Assembly (NCBI GenBank): GCA_905214995.1
Contig: CAJMOT010000042.1
Coordinates: forward strand, 1 to 16,193
DNA length: 16,193 nt
Direction of reading: 5' to 3'
Source: an uncultured bacterium
Lineage (GTDB): Bacteria; Verrucomicrobiota; Verrucomicrobiia; Opitutales; Intestinicryptomonadaceae
Positions within the stretch are counted from its first letter, which is position 1. Each line of letters opens with the position of its first letter. The position numbers and the translations under genes were made by a program. The notes beneath the pieces were generated by a model, which was given only the letters and a program-made list of their open reading frames with translations, was not told the origin of the DNA and did not search any database. Shown here piece after piece: positions 8,791 through 15,683 of the stretch.

Positions 8791-9588
8791 TCAAATCCCG
8801 AAGAAGCCGCGCGAATTTTCGCGCACTGCGTCCGCAAGGTATTCTTCGGAAACGCCGAAAATTTCCGCCGCCGCGCGCGCTATCAGCGGAATGTTGGCGG
8901 GCTCGTTGACGCTTCCGCGCAGCGGGGCGGGAGCGAGGTACGGGCAGTCGGTCTCGAGCATCAGGCGCCCGAGCCCCTGCGCGAGCATCGCCCTGCGCAT
9001 TTCCCCCGCGCTCTTGTAGGTAATGATTCCCGTGAACGACGCGCGCGCGCCGAGGCCGTTGATTTCAGCGAGCTCCTCCGCAGTCCCCGCATAGCAGTGG
9101 AAAACCACGCGCGAAAAGTCGACGCCCGCCGCCGCGATTTGCTCAACGCAATCCCCGACGCTGTCCCGCGCGTGCACGCAGATTTTTGCGGACTCGAAAG
9201 AGTTGGAGAGCTCGAGCTGCCGCGAGAAAATTTTTATCTGGCGGTCGCGCATGGCTTCAAACTCCGCGGGGTCGGAGGGCGCTCGGAAGTAGTCGAGCCC
9301 GATCTCTCCGATCGCAACCGGCGGAAAGTCGGAGGCGAAAAACGTCCCGAGCGAGTCGAGGGCGATTTCGCAGTTTTCGGAAATGTCGCCCGGGTGGATT
9401 CCTATCTGCCAGAATACGGAACCCGCAAACTCGCGCGCCGCGGATTCGTAAAACAGCCACTCGTCGGGATTGACGGAACACGCGACGATCTTCTCCACTC
9501 CGGCGCCCCGAGCGCGCCCGACAATCTCCGCGAGCTCGCCCCGCCGGCCGAAGCCGTCCAAATGCGCATGGGTGTCTATAAATTTCAT
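8791..9588 (-). CDS. tatD: TatD-family metal-dependent deoxyribonuclease
   Basis: The 265-residue product is a full-length TatD/YcfH-type TIM-barrel hydrolase. Metal ligands are visible: H7 and H9 in IDTHAHLDG, E95 in IGEIGLDYFR, H139 in ICVHARDS, H164 in VVFHCYAGT, and D214 in LMLETDCPYLAPAP. Family members are 3'-5' exonucleases acting on DNA, with roles proposed in oxidative DNA damage repair and DNA degradation. The gene is convergent with the amidohydrolase, separated by 49 bp in which I see no convincing terminator. It is divergent from the peroxiredoxin gene across a 132-bp gap. The ATG at 9588 gives the canonical MKFIDTHAHLD start. Confidence 0.93.
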   Translation of the reverse strand: MKFIDTHAHLDGFGRRGELAEIVGRARGAGVEKIVACSVNPDEWLFYESAAREFAGSVFWQIGIHPGDISENCEIALDSLGTFFASDFPPVAIGEIGLDYFRAPSDPAEFEAMRDRQIKIFSRQLELSNSFESAKICVHARDSVGDCVEQIAAAGVDFSRVVFHCYAGTAEELAEINGLGARASFTGIITYKSAGEMRRAMLAQGLGRLMLETDCPYLAPAPLRGSVNEPANIPLIARAAAEIFGVSEEYLADAVRENSRGFFGI

Positions 9589-9720
9589 ACGTCGCGGAAC
9601 AATCTATCCCTCCGAGCTGTCATAGCGCAAGGAGGAAAAAAGTTAAAACAATCTAATAATTTTCCGATGTTAAAAAATACGCGGATTTTTCAGGACAAAA
9701 AACAACCAAAGGAAAGCAAT
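9589..9720. promoter_or_regulatory. Divergent tatD/peroxiredoxin intergenic region
   Basis: This 132-bp gap is clearly A/T-rich compared with its surroundings and must carry the start signals for both genes. An AAAGGAAAG Shine-Dalgarno (9708-9715) precedes the peroxiredoxin ATG at 9721. An A/T inverted repeat (AAAAAT, ACGCGG, ATTTTT; 9673-9690) is present but weak. No clear pair of -35/-10 hexamers and no recognisable OxyR or PerR box can be picked out by eye. Confidence 0.45.
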
Positions 9721-10359
9721 ATGTCAACGCTCGTAGGCAAAAAGGCGCCCGACTTCCGGGCAAACGCCGTCGTGGACGGAAAAATCGTAAGCGACTTCTC
9801 GCTGTCGCAGTTCGAGGGGAAGAAATACGTCATACTCTTCTTCTACCCCAAGGACTTCACGTTCGTCTGCCCAACGGAAATCCTCGCGTTTCAGGCGGCA
9901 AAAAAGGAATTCGACGAGAGGAACGTCGAGCTCATAGGGTGCTCGACCGACACCGAGTTCTGCCACCTCGCGTGGATTCAGACCCCGCGCGCAAACGGCG
10001 GAATCGAGGGGGTGGCCTATCCGCTCGTGGCGGACACAAACAAGACGATCGCGCGCGACTACGGGGTTCTCGCGGGCTGCAAAAAGACCGGCCCCGACGG
10101 CAGGGAATGCGTAGACGGAGAGATGGTCGCATACCGCGGGCTGTTCCTCATCGACAAAAACGGCATAGTGCAGCACGAGGTTGTCAACAACTTCCCGCTC
10201 GGCCGCTCCACGGCGGAGGAAATCAGAATGGTGGACGCCTTGCAGCACTTCGAGCAATTCGGCGAAGTCTGCCCGATGAACTGGCACAAGGGCGAAGAGG
10301 CAATGAAGCCCTCGCGCGAGGGCGTTTCGAAATATTTGAGCGAATCCTACAAAAAATAG
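9721..10359 (+). CDS. Typical 2-Cys peroxiredoxin (AhpC/TSA family, Prx1/AhpC-like)
   Basis: The 212-residue enzyme reduces H2O2, organic peroxides or peroxynitrite, using thiol donors. The peroxidatic cysteine is C50 in YPKDFTFVCPTEILAF, and the resolving cysteine is C184 in EQFGEVCPMNWHKG. The catalytic Arg is supplied by the WIQTPRANGG segment region. An insertion-like stretch (GVLAGCKKTGPDGRECVDG, residues 115-133) adds C120 and C130 where many relatives have a short turn before the RGLFLID strand. C74 and C81 are further extra cysteines. The C-terminus (KYLSESYKK) lacks the YF motif of hyperoxidation-sensitive eukaryotic enzymes. The start at 9721 is chosen because of the Shine-Dalgarno and the canonical LVGKKAPDF N-terminus. 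The gene ends in a strong terminator and appears monocistronic. Confidence 0.95.
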   Translation: MSTLVGKKAPDFRANAVVDGKIVSDFSLSQFEGKKYVILFFYPKDFTFVCPTEILAFQAAKKEFDERNVELIGCSTDTEFCHLAWIQTPRANGGIEGVAYPLVADTNKTIARDYGVLAGCKKTGPDGRECVDGEMVAYRGLFLIDKNGIVQHEVVNNFPLGRSTAEEIRMVDALQHFEQFGEVCPMNWHKGEEAMKPSREGVSKYLSESYKK

Positions 10360-10368
10360 CCTTTTCCA

Positions 10369-10406
10369 ATCGCGCGGGGCGCCGACGCCCCGCGCGATTT
10401 TTTTTT
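10369..10406 (+). terminator. Strong intrinsic terminator after the peroxiredoxin gene
   Basis: A perfect 13-bp GC-rich stem (ATCGCGCGGGGCG / CGCCCCGCGCGAT) with a CCGA loop is followed directly by nine T residues (10398-10406). It begins 10 nt after the peroxiredoxin stop and would separate that gene from aspS. Confidence 0.95.
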
Positions 10407-10527
10407 GCCATTCTCCGCCCGAAAACGCGCGGATTGCGTTGCTGCGGCGCCCGTTTGGACGCCGCGCCGCGTTTTAGCGCGCAGCGTCGGCCCTTCTCCA
10501 TGCGCGCCGCCGGCGCCAAATCGAAGC

Positions 10528-10557
10528 TTGACTATGGAAAGGCCTTTCAGAGAGAAT
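10528..10557 (+). promoter_or_regulatory. Putative aspS promoter with a palindrome in the spacer
   Basis: TTGACT (10528-10533, 5 of 6 to the -35 consensus) is followed after 18 bp by GAGAAT (10552-10557, 4 of 6 to the -10). The spacer contains a perfect 12-bp palindrome, GAAAGGCCTTTC (10537-10548). The A/T content rises just downstream, ahead of the aspS ATG. The rest of the 10407-10586 gap shows no T-box-like or other leader structure that I can recognise. Function is inferred. Confidence 0.4.
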
Positions 10558-10586
10558 CGGGGATTGTAATTTTTAGAAAACGGCAA

Positions 10587-12371
10587 ATGAAACGCACAAA
10601 CAATTGCAACGAGCTCACCGCCTTCGACAACGGCAAACAAGTCTCGCTCATCGGATGGGTACAGTCGGTGCGCGACCACGGCGGAATAATATTCGTGGAC
10701 CTTCGCGACCGCGAGGGAATCACGCAGATCGTATTCCATCCGGAGTGCCCCGCGTACAGGGACGCCCAGAAGCTCAAAGACGAGAGCGTCGTGCAGGTGT
10801 TCGGAAAGGTATCTATGCGCGAGGGCGACACGGTAAACCCCGCGCTCAAAACGGGGGAAATAGAGGTCGTCGCGGAAAACATGGTCGTCCACAACGTCTG
10901 CGAAACCCTCCCCTTCCCGCTCGACGACGAAAAGGCCGACAAGGTCAACGAGGACTTGCGCCTGCAATACCGCTACCTCGACCTGCGCCGCCCGCGCAAC
11001 CTAAATCTGCTCAGGCTCCGCCACAGGGCGGCCAAGGCCCTGCGAGAATACCTCGACTCCCAGGACTTCACGGAGGTCGAGACCCCCATACTCTTCAAGA
11101 GCACTCCCGAGGGCGCGCGCGAATTCCTCGTGCCCAGCCGCCTCAACGCGGGGCAGTTCTACGCGCTCAACCAGTCGCCGCAGCAATACAAGCAGATGCT
11201 GATGGTGTCCGGCATAGAGAGGTACTACCAGATGGCGAAGTGTTTCCGCGACGAAGACCTCAGGGCCGACAGGCAGCCGGAATTCACGCAGGTTGACATC
11301 GAAATGAGCTTCATCGACCGCGAGGACATGTACTCGCTGATAGAAAACATGCTCAAAAAAGTCTGGAAAGACGTGCTGGGCGTGGACATTCCGACGCCGT
11401 TTAAGAGAATGCCCTATTCGGAGGCGATGAACCGCTACGGCGTGGACAAGCCCGACACGCGCTTTGAAATGGAGTTAAACGACTTCACTGACGCGTTCAG
11501 GCAGAGCCAGTTTAAAGTGTTCGCGTCGGCAGCCAACGGGGGGGGAGCGGTAAAGGCGATAAACGCCAAGGGCCTCGCCGACATCACGCAGGGAGAGCTC
11601 AAAAACCTCGAAGACGTCGCAAAGACCCTCGGGGCAAAGGGACTGGCTTTCATCAAGGCGGAAAACGGCGCGTGGAAGAGCCCCATACTCAAATTCCTTT
11701 CGGAGTCCGAACAGGCGGAGCTCAAAAACAGGCTGAACATCGAAGACGGCGACATCGTATTCTTCGCCGCCTGCGAATGGGAGCGGGCGTGCTCGATTCT
11801 CGGAAGGGTGCGCCTCGAGTGCGCCAAGCTTTTGCAGGCGCGCGGCAAACTCTCAATCCCCTCGGACCGGTTCAATTTCCTCTGGGTCATAGAATTTCCG
11901 CTGATGCTCTTCGACGAAGAACAGGGGAGGTACGTCTCTGCCCACCACCCTTTCACCTCGCCCGTGGAGGAGGACGTCCAGTACCTCGACTCCGACCCTC
12001 TGCGCGTCAGGGGCCAGCACTACGACATAGTCCTCAACGGCGTAGAGCTCGGCGGAGGCTCCATAAGGATACACCAGCCGCAGGTTCAGGAAAAGGTGTT
12101 CCGCGACGTGCTCAAAATTCCGGAGGACGTAATAGAGTCGCGGTTCGGCTACATGCTCAAAGCCTTCAAATACGGCGCCCCGCCGCACGGGGGGATCGCG
12201 CTCGGCTTCGACAGGCTCGTGAGCATACTCGCAAACCGCCAGAGCATACGCGACATCATCGCCTTCCCCAAGACGCAGCGCGGGCAGGACCTCATGGCGC
12301 AGTCGCCGTGCCCGGTGACGGAAAAGCAGCTCAAAGACCTGCACATCGCGCTCGCCGACGACGCGCGGTAG
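10587..12371 (+). CDS. aspS: Aspartyl-tRNA synthetase, predicted non-discriminating (Asp/Asn) type
   Basis: The 594-residue product is a bacterial-type class II synthetase. It has an N-terminal OB-fold anticodon-binding domain (about 1-110), a catalytic core with motif 2 (CFRDEDLRADRQPEFTQVD, R221) and motif 3 (GGIALGFDRLVSIL, R543), and the bacterial GAD insertion domain between them (about 300-420). QSPQQYKQMLMVSGIERYYQ is the conserved flipping-loop/active-site region. Residue 31 in VRDHGGIIF is histidine and the residue aligned with Lys of discriminating enzymes is D81. Known work on the Pseudomonas enzyme links His31 to charging both tRNA-Asp and tRNA-Asn, so this enzyme probably depends on GatCAB. 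The start at 10587 is supported by family N-terminus and length. The gene has its own upstream region and terminator. Confidence 0.96.
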   Translation: MKRTNNCNELTAFDNGKQVSLIGWVQSVRDHGGIIFVDLRDREGITQIVFHPECPAYRDAQKLKDESVVQVFGKVSMREGDTVNPALKTGEIEVVAENMVVHNVCETLPFPLDDEKADKVNEDLRLQYRYLDLRRPRNLNLLRLRHRAAKALREYLDSQDFTEVETPILFKSTPEGAREFLVPSRLNAGQFYALNQSPQQYKQMLMVSGIERYYQMAKCFRDEDLRADRQPEFTQVDIEMSFIDREDMYSLIENMLKKVWKDVLGVDIPTPFKRMPYSEAMNRYGVDKPDTRFEMELNDFTDAFRQSQFKVFASAANGGGAVKAINAKGLADITQGELKNLEDVAKTLGAKGLAFIKAENGAWKSPILKFLSESEQAELKNRLNIEDGDIVFFAACEWERACSILGRVRLECAKLLQARGKLSIPSDRFNFLWVIEFPLMLFDEEQGRYVSAHHPFTSPVEEDVQYLDSDPLRVRGQHYDIVLNGVELGGGSIRIHQPQVQEKVFRDVLKIPEDVIESRFGYMLKAFKYGAPPHGGIALGFDRLVSILANRQSIRDIIAFPKTQRGQDLMAQSPCPVTEKQLKDLHIALADDAR

Positions 12372-12404
12372 GCGGCGCGCCTTATATAATAATGCAGGAA
12401 CGGA

Positions 12405-12438
12405 CGGGCTCCCCATGCGGGGAGGCCGCTTTTTTTTT
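12405..12438 (+). terminator. Intrinsic terminator after aspS
   Basis: The stem CGGGCTCCCC / GGGGAGGCCG has one G-G mismatch and an ATGC loop, and is followed by nine T residues (12430-12438). It lies 33 nt after the aspS stop and should isolate aspS from the arginine decarboxylase operon. Confidence 0.9.
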
Positions 12439-12627
12439 GCGCGGCGCAAAAAATTGCGGAACCGCGCCGCCGCGGAAGTGTCCTACAATGCGTGCGGGAA
12501 TTGAAGCGCCGAACCGAGGCGTCCCCCGCGGGACAGAATGCCTATTGACCGTCCTTTCAAATTTCAAGAGCGCAATCTCTTTGCGGCCGTCTTGATTCAA
12601 AAACAAACAAAAAAGGAGAAAGTCAAC
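12439..12627 (+). promoter_or_regulatory. Upstream region and strong Shine-Dalgarno of the aaxB-like gene
   Basis: This non-coding stretch after the aspS terminator must carry the promoter of the arginine decarboxylase/antiporter pair. A GCGGCGC/GCGCCGC inverted repeat with a 16-nt loop lies near its left end. A TTGACC hexamer (12545-12550) resembles a -35 but has no convincing -10 at the right distance. The last 50 bp are A-rich. AAGGAGAA (12613-12620) is the best ribosome-binding site in the window, 7 nt before the ATG at 12628, and decides that start. Confidence 0.55.
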
Positions 12628-13209
12628 ATGGTACTCGGTACAAGATATCCAACCCTCGCATTCCACACCGGCGGCGCCGGACAAGCCCAGGACGGCATTC
12701 CGCCCCAGCCCTTCGAAACGTTCTGCTACGATTCCGCGCTGTTGGAGGCGAAAATCGAAAATTTTAACGTAATCCCCTACACTTCGGTTCTGCCGAAGGA
12801 GCTCTTCGGGAAAATTTACCCCGTAGACAAGGTCAAAAAATTCTTCAAGCACGGCGCGGTGCTCGAGGTCATCATCGCCGGCAACGGCGCGCGGCAGTAA
12901 GAGCACAAGGCAATCGCCACAGGCGTGGGCATCTGCTGGGGCAAAGACTCCAAAGGGGAGCTCATAGGCGGCTGGGCCGCGGAATATGTCGAGTACTTTG
13001 ACACTTTCGTGGACGACGCCATAGCCAAAACCCACGCGGAAATGTGGCTGTCCAAATCCCTCAACCACGAGCTCGAAATACGCGGCGTGCAGAAGCACAG
13101 CGAGTTTCAGATGTTCCACAACTTTGTGAACATCGAACAGAACTTCGGCTACTGCCTAACCGCCCTCGGCTTCCTCAACTTCGAATACGCCGCCCCCGCG
13201 ACGGTATAG
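12628..13209 (+). pseudogene. aaxB: Pyruvoyl-dependent arginine decarboxylase (AaxB-like), interrupted by an in-frame TAA at codon 91
   Basis: Conceptual translation through the stop gives 193 codons, the full family length. The enzyme converts arginine to agmatine plus CO2, consuming a proton. It is made as a proenzyme that self-cleaves to form a pyruvoyl group. The cleavage site T52-S53 (in [13 protein letters not shown]) is at the position known for this family. The N-terminal half ([28 protein letters not shown]) and the C-terminal half ([46 protein letters not shown]) both strongly resemble chlamydial AaxB. A TAA at 12898-12900 separates the halves in the same frame, with no frameshift. 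It removes over half of the alpha chain, including the likely proton-donating Glu119 in WAAEY. A GTG at 12925 has no well-placed ribosome-binding site. Alternatives to a pseudogene are readthrough or a sequencing error. Confidence 0.88.
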
Positions 13210-13215
13210 GCGAAC

Positions 13216-13219
13216 GGAG
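13216..13219 (+). promoter_or_regulatory. Shine-Dalgarno for the aaxC-like gene
   Basis: GGAG lies 5 nt before the ATG at 13225, within the 15-nt gap after the aaxB-like gene. It supports this start and independent translation of the transporter even if ribosomes terminate early in aaxB. Confidence 0.55.
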
Positions 13220-13224
13220 CTCTC

Positions 13225-14829
13225 ATGGCGGACTCAAATACAGGCGCCGCCCCCGCTTCCCCCTCCTCCGCAAAGAGGCTGGGGGTTATCGGGCTCGGGG
13301 CGATAGTGCTCAGCTCGATGATAGGCGGCGGCATATACAGCCTCCCGCAAAACATGGCGGCATCCGCCGCCGCGGGAGCCGTCATAATCGCATGGATAAT
13401 CACCGGCATCGGGATATTTTTCATAGCCAACTCATTCCGCATTCTCGCGTCCGCGCGCCCGAACCTCACCGCCGGCGTATACATGTACAGCAGGGACGGA
13501 TTCGGTGAATACGCCGGATTTACAATCGCGTGGGGGTATTGGCTGTGCCAGATTTTCGGAAATGTCGGATACGCCGTCATAACGATGGACGCGCTCAATT
13601 ATTTCTTCCCGGGAGTATTCGCGGGCGGAAACAACGCATGGTCTATCGTCGGCGGCTCCGTCCTGATATGGGCGTTTAACTTCGTGGTGCTCGCGGGCGT
13701 CAAACAGGCGTCGATAATAAACATTGTCGGCACAGTCGGCAAGCTCGTGCCGCTTTTGGTGTTCGCGATAGCGCTCGTCTTCGCCTTCCACTGGGACAAG
13801 TTCACGTTCGACTTCTGGGGAAATGTCCCCTCCGGCGGGCATGTCCTCGGCGGGCTCGGAGAACAGATAAAGAGCACTATGCTCGTCACCTTGTGGGCCT
13901 TCATTGGCATAGAGGGGGCAGTCGTCCTCTCAGACCGCGCGAAGAGCCAAAAGGACGTCGGTAAGGCCACTATAATGGGCTTTCTCGGCGGGCTGGTAGT
14001 GTTCATACTTCTCTCGGTGCTGCCGTTCGGCGCGATGAGCCAAAGCGAAATCGCGGGGATAGCCAACCCATCCACCGCAGGCGTGCTTGAAAAGATAGTG
14101 GGACCGTGGGGCGCGTGGCTTATGAACATAGGGCTGCTGATATCGGTTCTCGCGAGCTGGCTGGCATGGACGATAATCACCGCCGAAATGCCGTTCGCCT
14201 GCGCAAAGGACGGGACTTTCCCGAAATTCTTCGCAAAGTCGAACTCCGGCGGCTCCCCGTCGGCCTCCCTGTGGACCACGAGCGCGCTCATGCAGCTGGC
14301 CATGCTGCTCGTGTTTTTCTCAAACAACGCGTGGAATACCATGCTGAGCATAACCGGGGTGATGGTGCTGCCGGCGTACCTGTCGAGCACGATGTACCTC
14401 TTTAAGATTTCCGAACGGCGGAAATTGAAGTCGGTCGTGCCTGGCCTGCAAATCGGCGCGGGAATCGCCGCACTAAGCGGAGGCGTCGGCGCGCTGTACG
14501 CGCTGTGGCTCATCTACGCCGCGGGGGTAGAATACCTGCTCGCCTCGGCAATCCTGCTGACGGCCGGAATCCCGGTATACATATGGGCGAGATCCGAAAA
14601 CGGGAAAAAGGCCTTCGCGCCGAAAGAGCTGCTCGGGGCCCTCGCGCTCGCCGCGGTGTCGGCGGCGGCAATATACATGATGGCTTCAGGCAAAATCGAC
14701 ATCGGCGGAACAAGTCCCACGCCGCAATCGGCGCAGCAGGCAAAGCATTCCCCGATAATCAAGCGGCACGGACACTCCGTGCCGGTGAGGGAAACCCCCT
14801 CCCCCGCGGAAGCGGCGGCGCAAAATTAG
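13225..14829 (+). CDS. aaxC: APC-family arginine/agmatine-type antiporter (AaxC/ArcD-like)
   Basis: This 534-residue membrane protein has about 12 predicted hydrophobic segments between residues 18 and 485. Near the start of TM1 is the APC substrate-binding loop (SSMIGGGIYSLPQNMA), as in basic amino-acid antiporters. Further APC-type features are TAGVYMYSRDGFGEYAG, a conserved TM6-like LWAFIGIEGAVVLSDRAKS, and ITAEMPFACAKDGTFPKFF. Placement 15 nt behind the arginine decarboxylase gene suggests exchange of external arginine for internal agmatine, as AaxC does in Chlamydia; arginine/ornithine exchange is an alternative. The C-terminal ~50 residues (from SGKIDIGG) are polar, His/Pro/Gln-rich and not typical of the family core. 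The gene ends at a bidirectional-looking terminator. Family is firm; the exact substrate pair is inferred from context. Confidence 0.88.
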   Translation: MADSNTGAAPASPSSAKRLGVIGLGAIVLSSMIGGGIYSLPQNMAASAAAGAVIIAWIITGIGIFFIANSFRILASARPNLTAGVYMYSRDGFGEYAGFTIAWGYWLCQIFGNVGYAVITMDALNYFFPGVFAGGNNAWSIVGGSVLIWAFNFVVLAGVKQASIINIVGTVGKLVPLLVFAIALVFAFHWDKFTFDFWGNVPSGGHVLGGLGEQIKSTMLVTLWAFIGIEGAVVLSDRAKSQKDVGKATIMGFLGGLVVFILLSVLPFGAMSQSEIAGIANPSTAGVLEKIVGPWGAWLMNIGLLISVLASWLAWTIITAEMPFACAKDGTFPKFFAKSNSGGSPSASLWTTSALMQLAMLLVFFSNNAWNTMLSITGVMVLPAYLSSTMYLFKISERRKLKSVVPGLQIGAGIAALSGGVGALYALWLIYAAGVEYLLASAILLTAGIPVYIWARSENGKKAFAPKELLGALALAAVSAAAIYMMASGKIDIGGTSPTPQSAQQAKHSPIIKRHGHSVPVRETPSPAEAAAQN

Positions 14830-14853
14830 GCGCGGAAACAAAACAACGCAGGG

Positions 14854-14883
14854 GCGCGGCGGAATTTCCGCCGCGCTCTTTTT
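14854..14883 (+). terminator. Intrinsic terminator between convergent aaxC and hisN
   Basis: A GCGCGGCGG / CCGCCGCGC stem (14854-14862 with 14868-14876, extendable inward by A-T pairs) is followed by TCTTTTT, 24 nt after the aaxC stop. The T-tract overlaps the minus-strand stop codon of the next gene (14882-14884). Read on the minus strand, the hairpin follows that stop by a few bases, with a looser T-rich stretch behind it, so it may serve both genes. Confidence 0.85.
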
Positions 14884-15655
14884 ATACCCCGCCGGAAACC
14901 GCCGCCAAAACCTTTTTGTGCAGTTCCGGCGTGCAGGAGGCTATCAGCCCCCAATCGCGGCCTATGTCGTCTCCGCCCCGCCAGTCGGAATAAGCAACGC
15001 CCGCGCCCTTCAACGCCGGCAACAGGGCGGCAAAATCCCAAACCTCCAAAAGAGCGTCCGCCATGACGTCGGCGTATCCTCGGCAGAGCAGCATGTACCC
15101 GTAGCAGTCGCCCCACGTGCGCGAAATCGCCGCGGCGTCCTCGAGCCGCTTCCAACCCGCCTCCCCCCTGAGGCGCGAACAGTAGCGCGAATCGGACGTG
15201 AGCAGCGTCATGCCATCGAGCGAAGTCCGCTTGGAGGGCGACACCCGCCTGCCGTTGAAGAGACATTCCTCGCAGTCGCCCACAATGCGCTCGCGCAGGA
15301 CGGGCTGGTTTATCGCCCCCAAGACGGGCTCTCCGTTTCTCATGAGGGCTATCAAAGTCCCGAAGAGCGGAACCGCGCTTATGAAAGACTTGGTCCCGTC
15401 TATCGGGTCGAGCACCCAGACATATTCGGCGCACTCACCGGAATTTCCGTACTCCTCGCCGATTATCCCGTGGTCCGGAAATTTTTTGGAGATGGCCTCG
15501 CGCAGCATGCACTCGACGTTTCTGTCCACTTCCGTGACGGGGGAGGAATCCTCCTTGAAGTCCACGCTGTGCCGCTTTCCGAAAGACCTCGCGATGTACT
15601 CGCCGCTCATGTCCGCCAGCTCGTTGATAAAAACCTTGAAAGATTGCGTTTGCAT
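14882..15655 (-). CDS. hisN: Inositol monophosphatase-family phosphatase, probably histidinol-phosphatase HisN
   Basis: The 257-residue product has the Li+-sensitive, Mg2+-dependent phosphatase signatures. E67-E68 lie in GIIGEEYG; D83, D86 and T88 in WVLDPIDGTKSF; and D207 in EVWDFAALLPAL. The segment TWGDCYGYMLLCRGYADVMAD strongly resembles HisN-type histidinol-phosphatases, which perform the penultimate histidine step, more than it does inositol-1-phosphatases or SuhB. No other his gene is in the window, so the substrate rests on sequence resemblance. The ATG at 15655 fits the family N-terminus. An open frame continues upstream to about 16189 but has no family features and overlaps the divergent exonuclease gene. 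The gene is convergent with aaxC. Confidence 0.85.
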   Translation of the reverse strand: MQTQSFKVFINELADMSGEYIARSFGKRHSVDFKEDSSPVTEVDRNVECMLREAISKKFPDHGIIGEEYGNSGECAEYVWVLDPIDGTKSFISAVPLFGTLIALMRNGEPVLGAINQPVLRERIVGDCEECLFNGRRVSPSKRTSLDGMTLLTSDSRYCSRLRGEAGWKRLEDAAAISRTWGDCYGYMLLCRGYADVMADALLEVWDFAALLPALKGAGVAYSDWRGGDDIGRDWGLIASCTPELHKKVLAAVSGGV

Positions 15656-15683
15656 GGGCGTAATGTAGGCGATTCTCGCAAAA

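Noticed and set aside
9097..9720. Long N-terminal extension of the peroxiredoxin through the tatD region
   Set aside because: It is antisense to tatD; the Shine-Dalgarno and canonical N-terminus at 9721 fix the start.
9939..10586. Extension of aspS upstream through the peroxiredoxin gene and its terminator
   Set aside because: It would read through the peroxiredoxin gene out of frame and across an intrinsic terminator; the product from 10587 already has full AspRS length.
12385..12390. Exact TATAAT just after aspS as a promoter for the arginine decarboxylase operon
   Set aside because: No -35 is present at a suitable distance and the aspS terminator lies directly downstream, so transcription from it would stop before aaxB.
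12538..12900. A 120-codon frame with an earlier ATG at 12538 for the decarboxylase N-terminus
   Set aside because: The extra 30 residues have no family features, while the ATG at 12628 has a strong AAGGAGAA site and places the cleavage site at residues 52-53.
12628..13209. TAA as a reassigned sense codon explaining the interrupted decarboxylase
   Set aside because: TAA is used as the normal stop in the PP2C phosphatase, ybaB and hisN genes of the same window, so a genome-wide reassignment is not supported.
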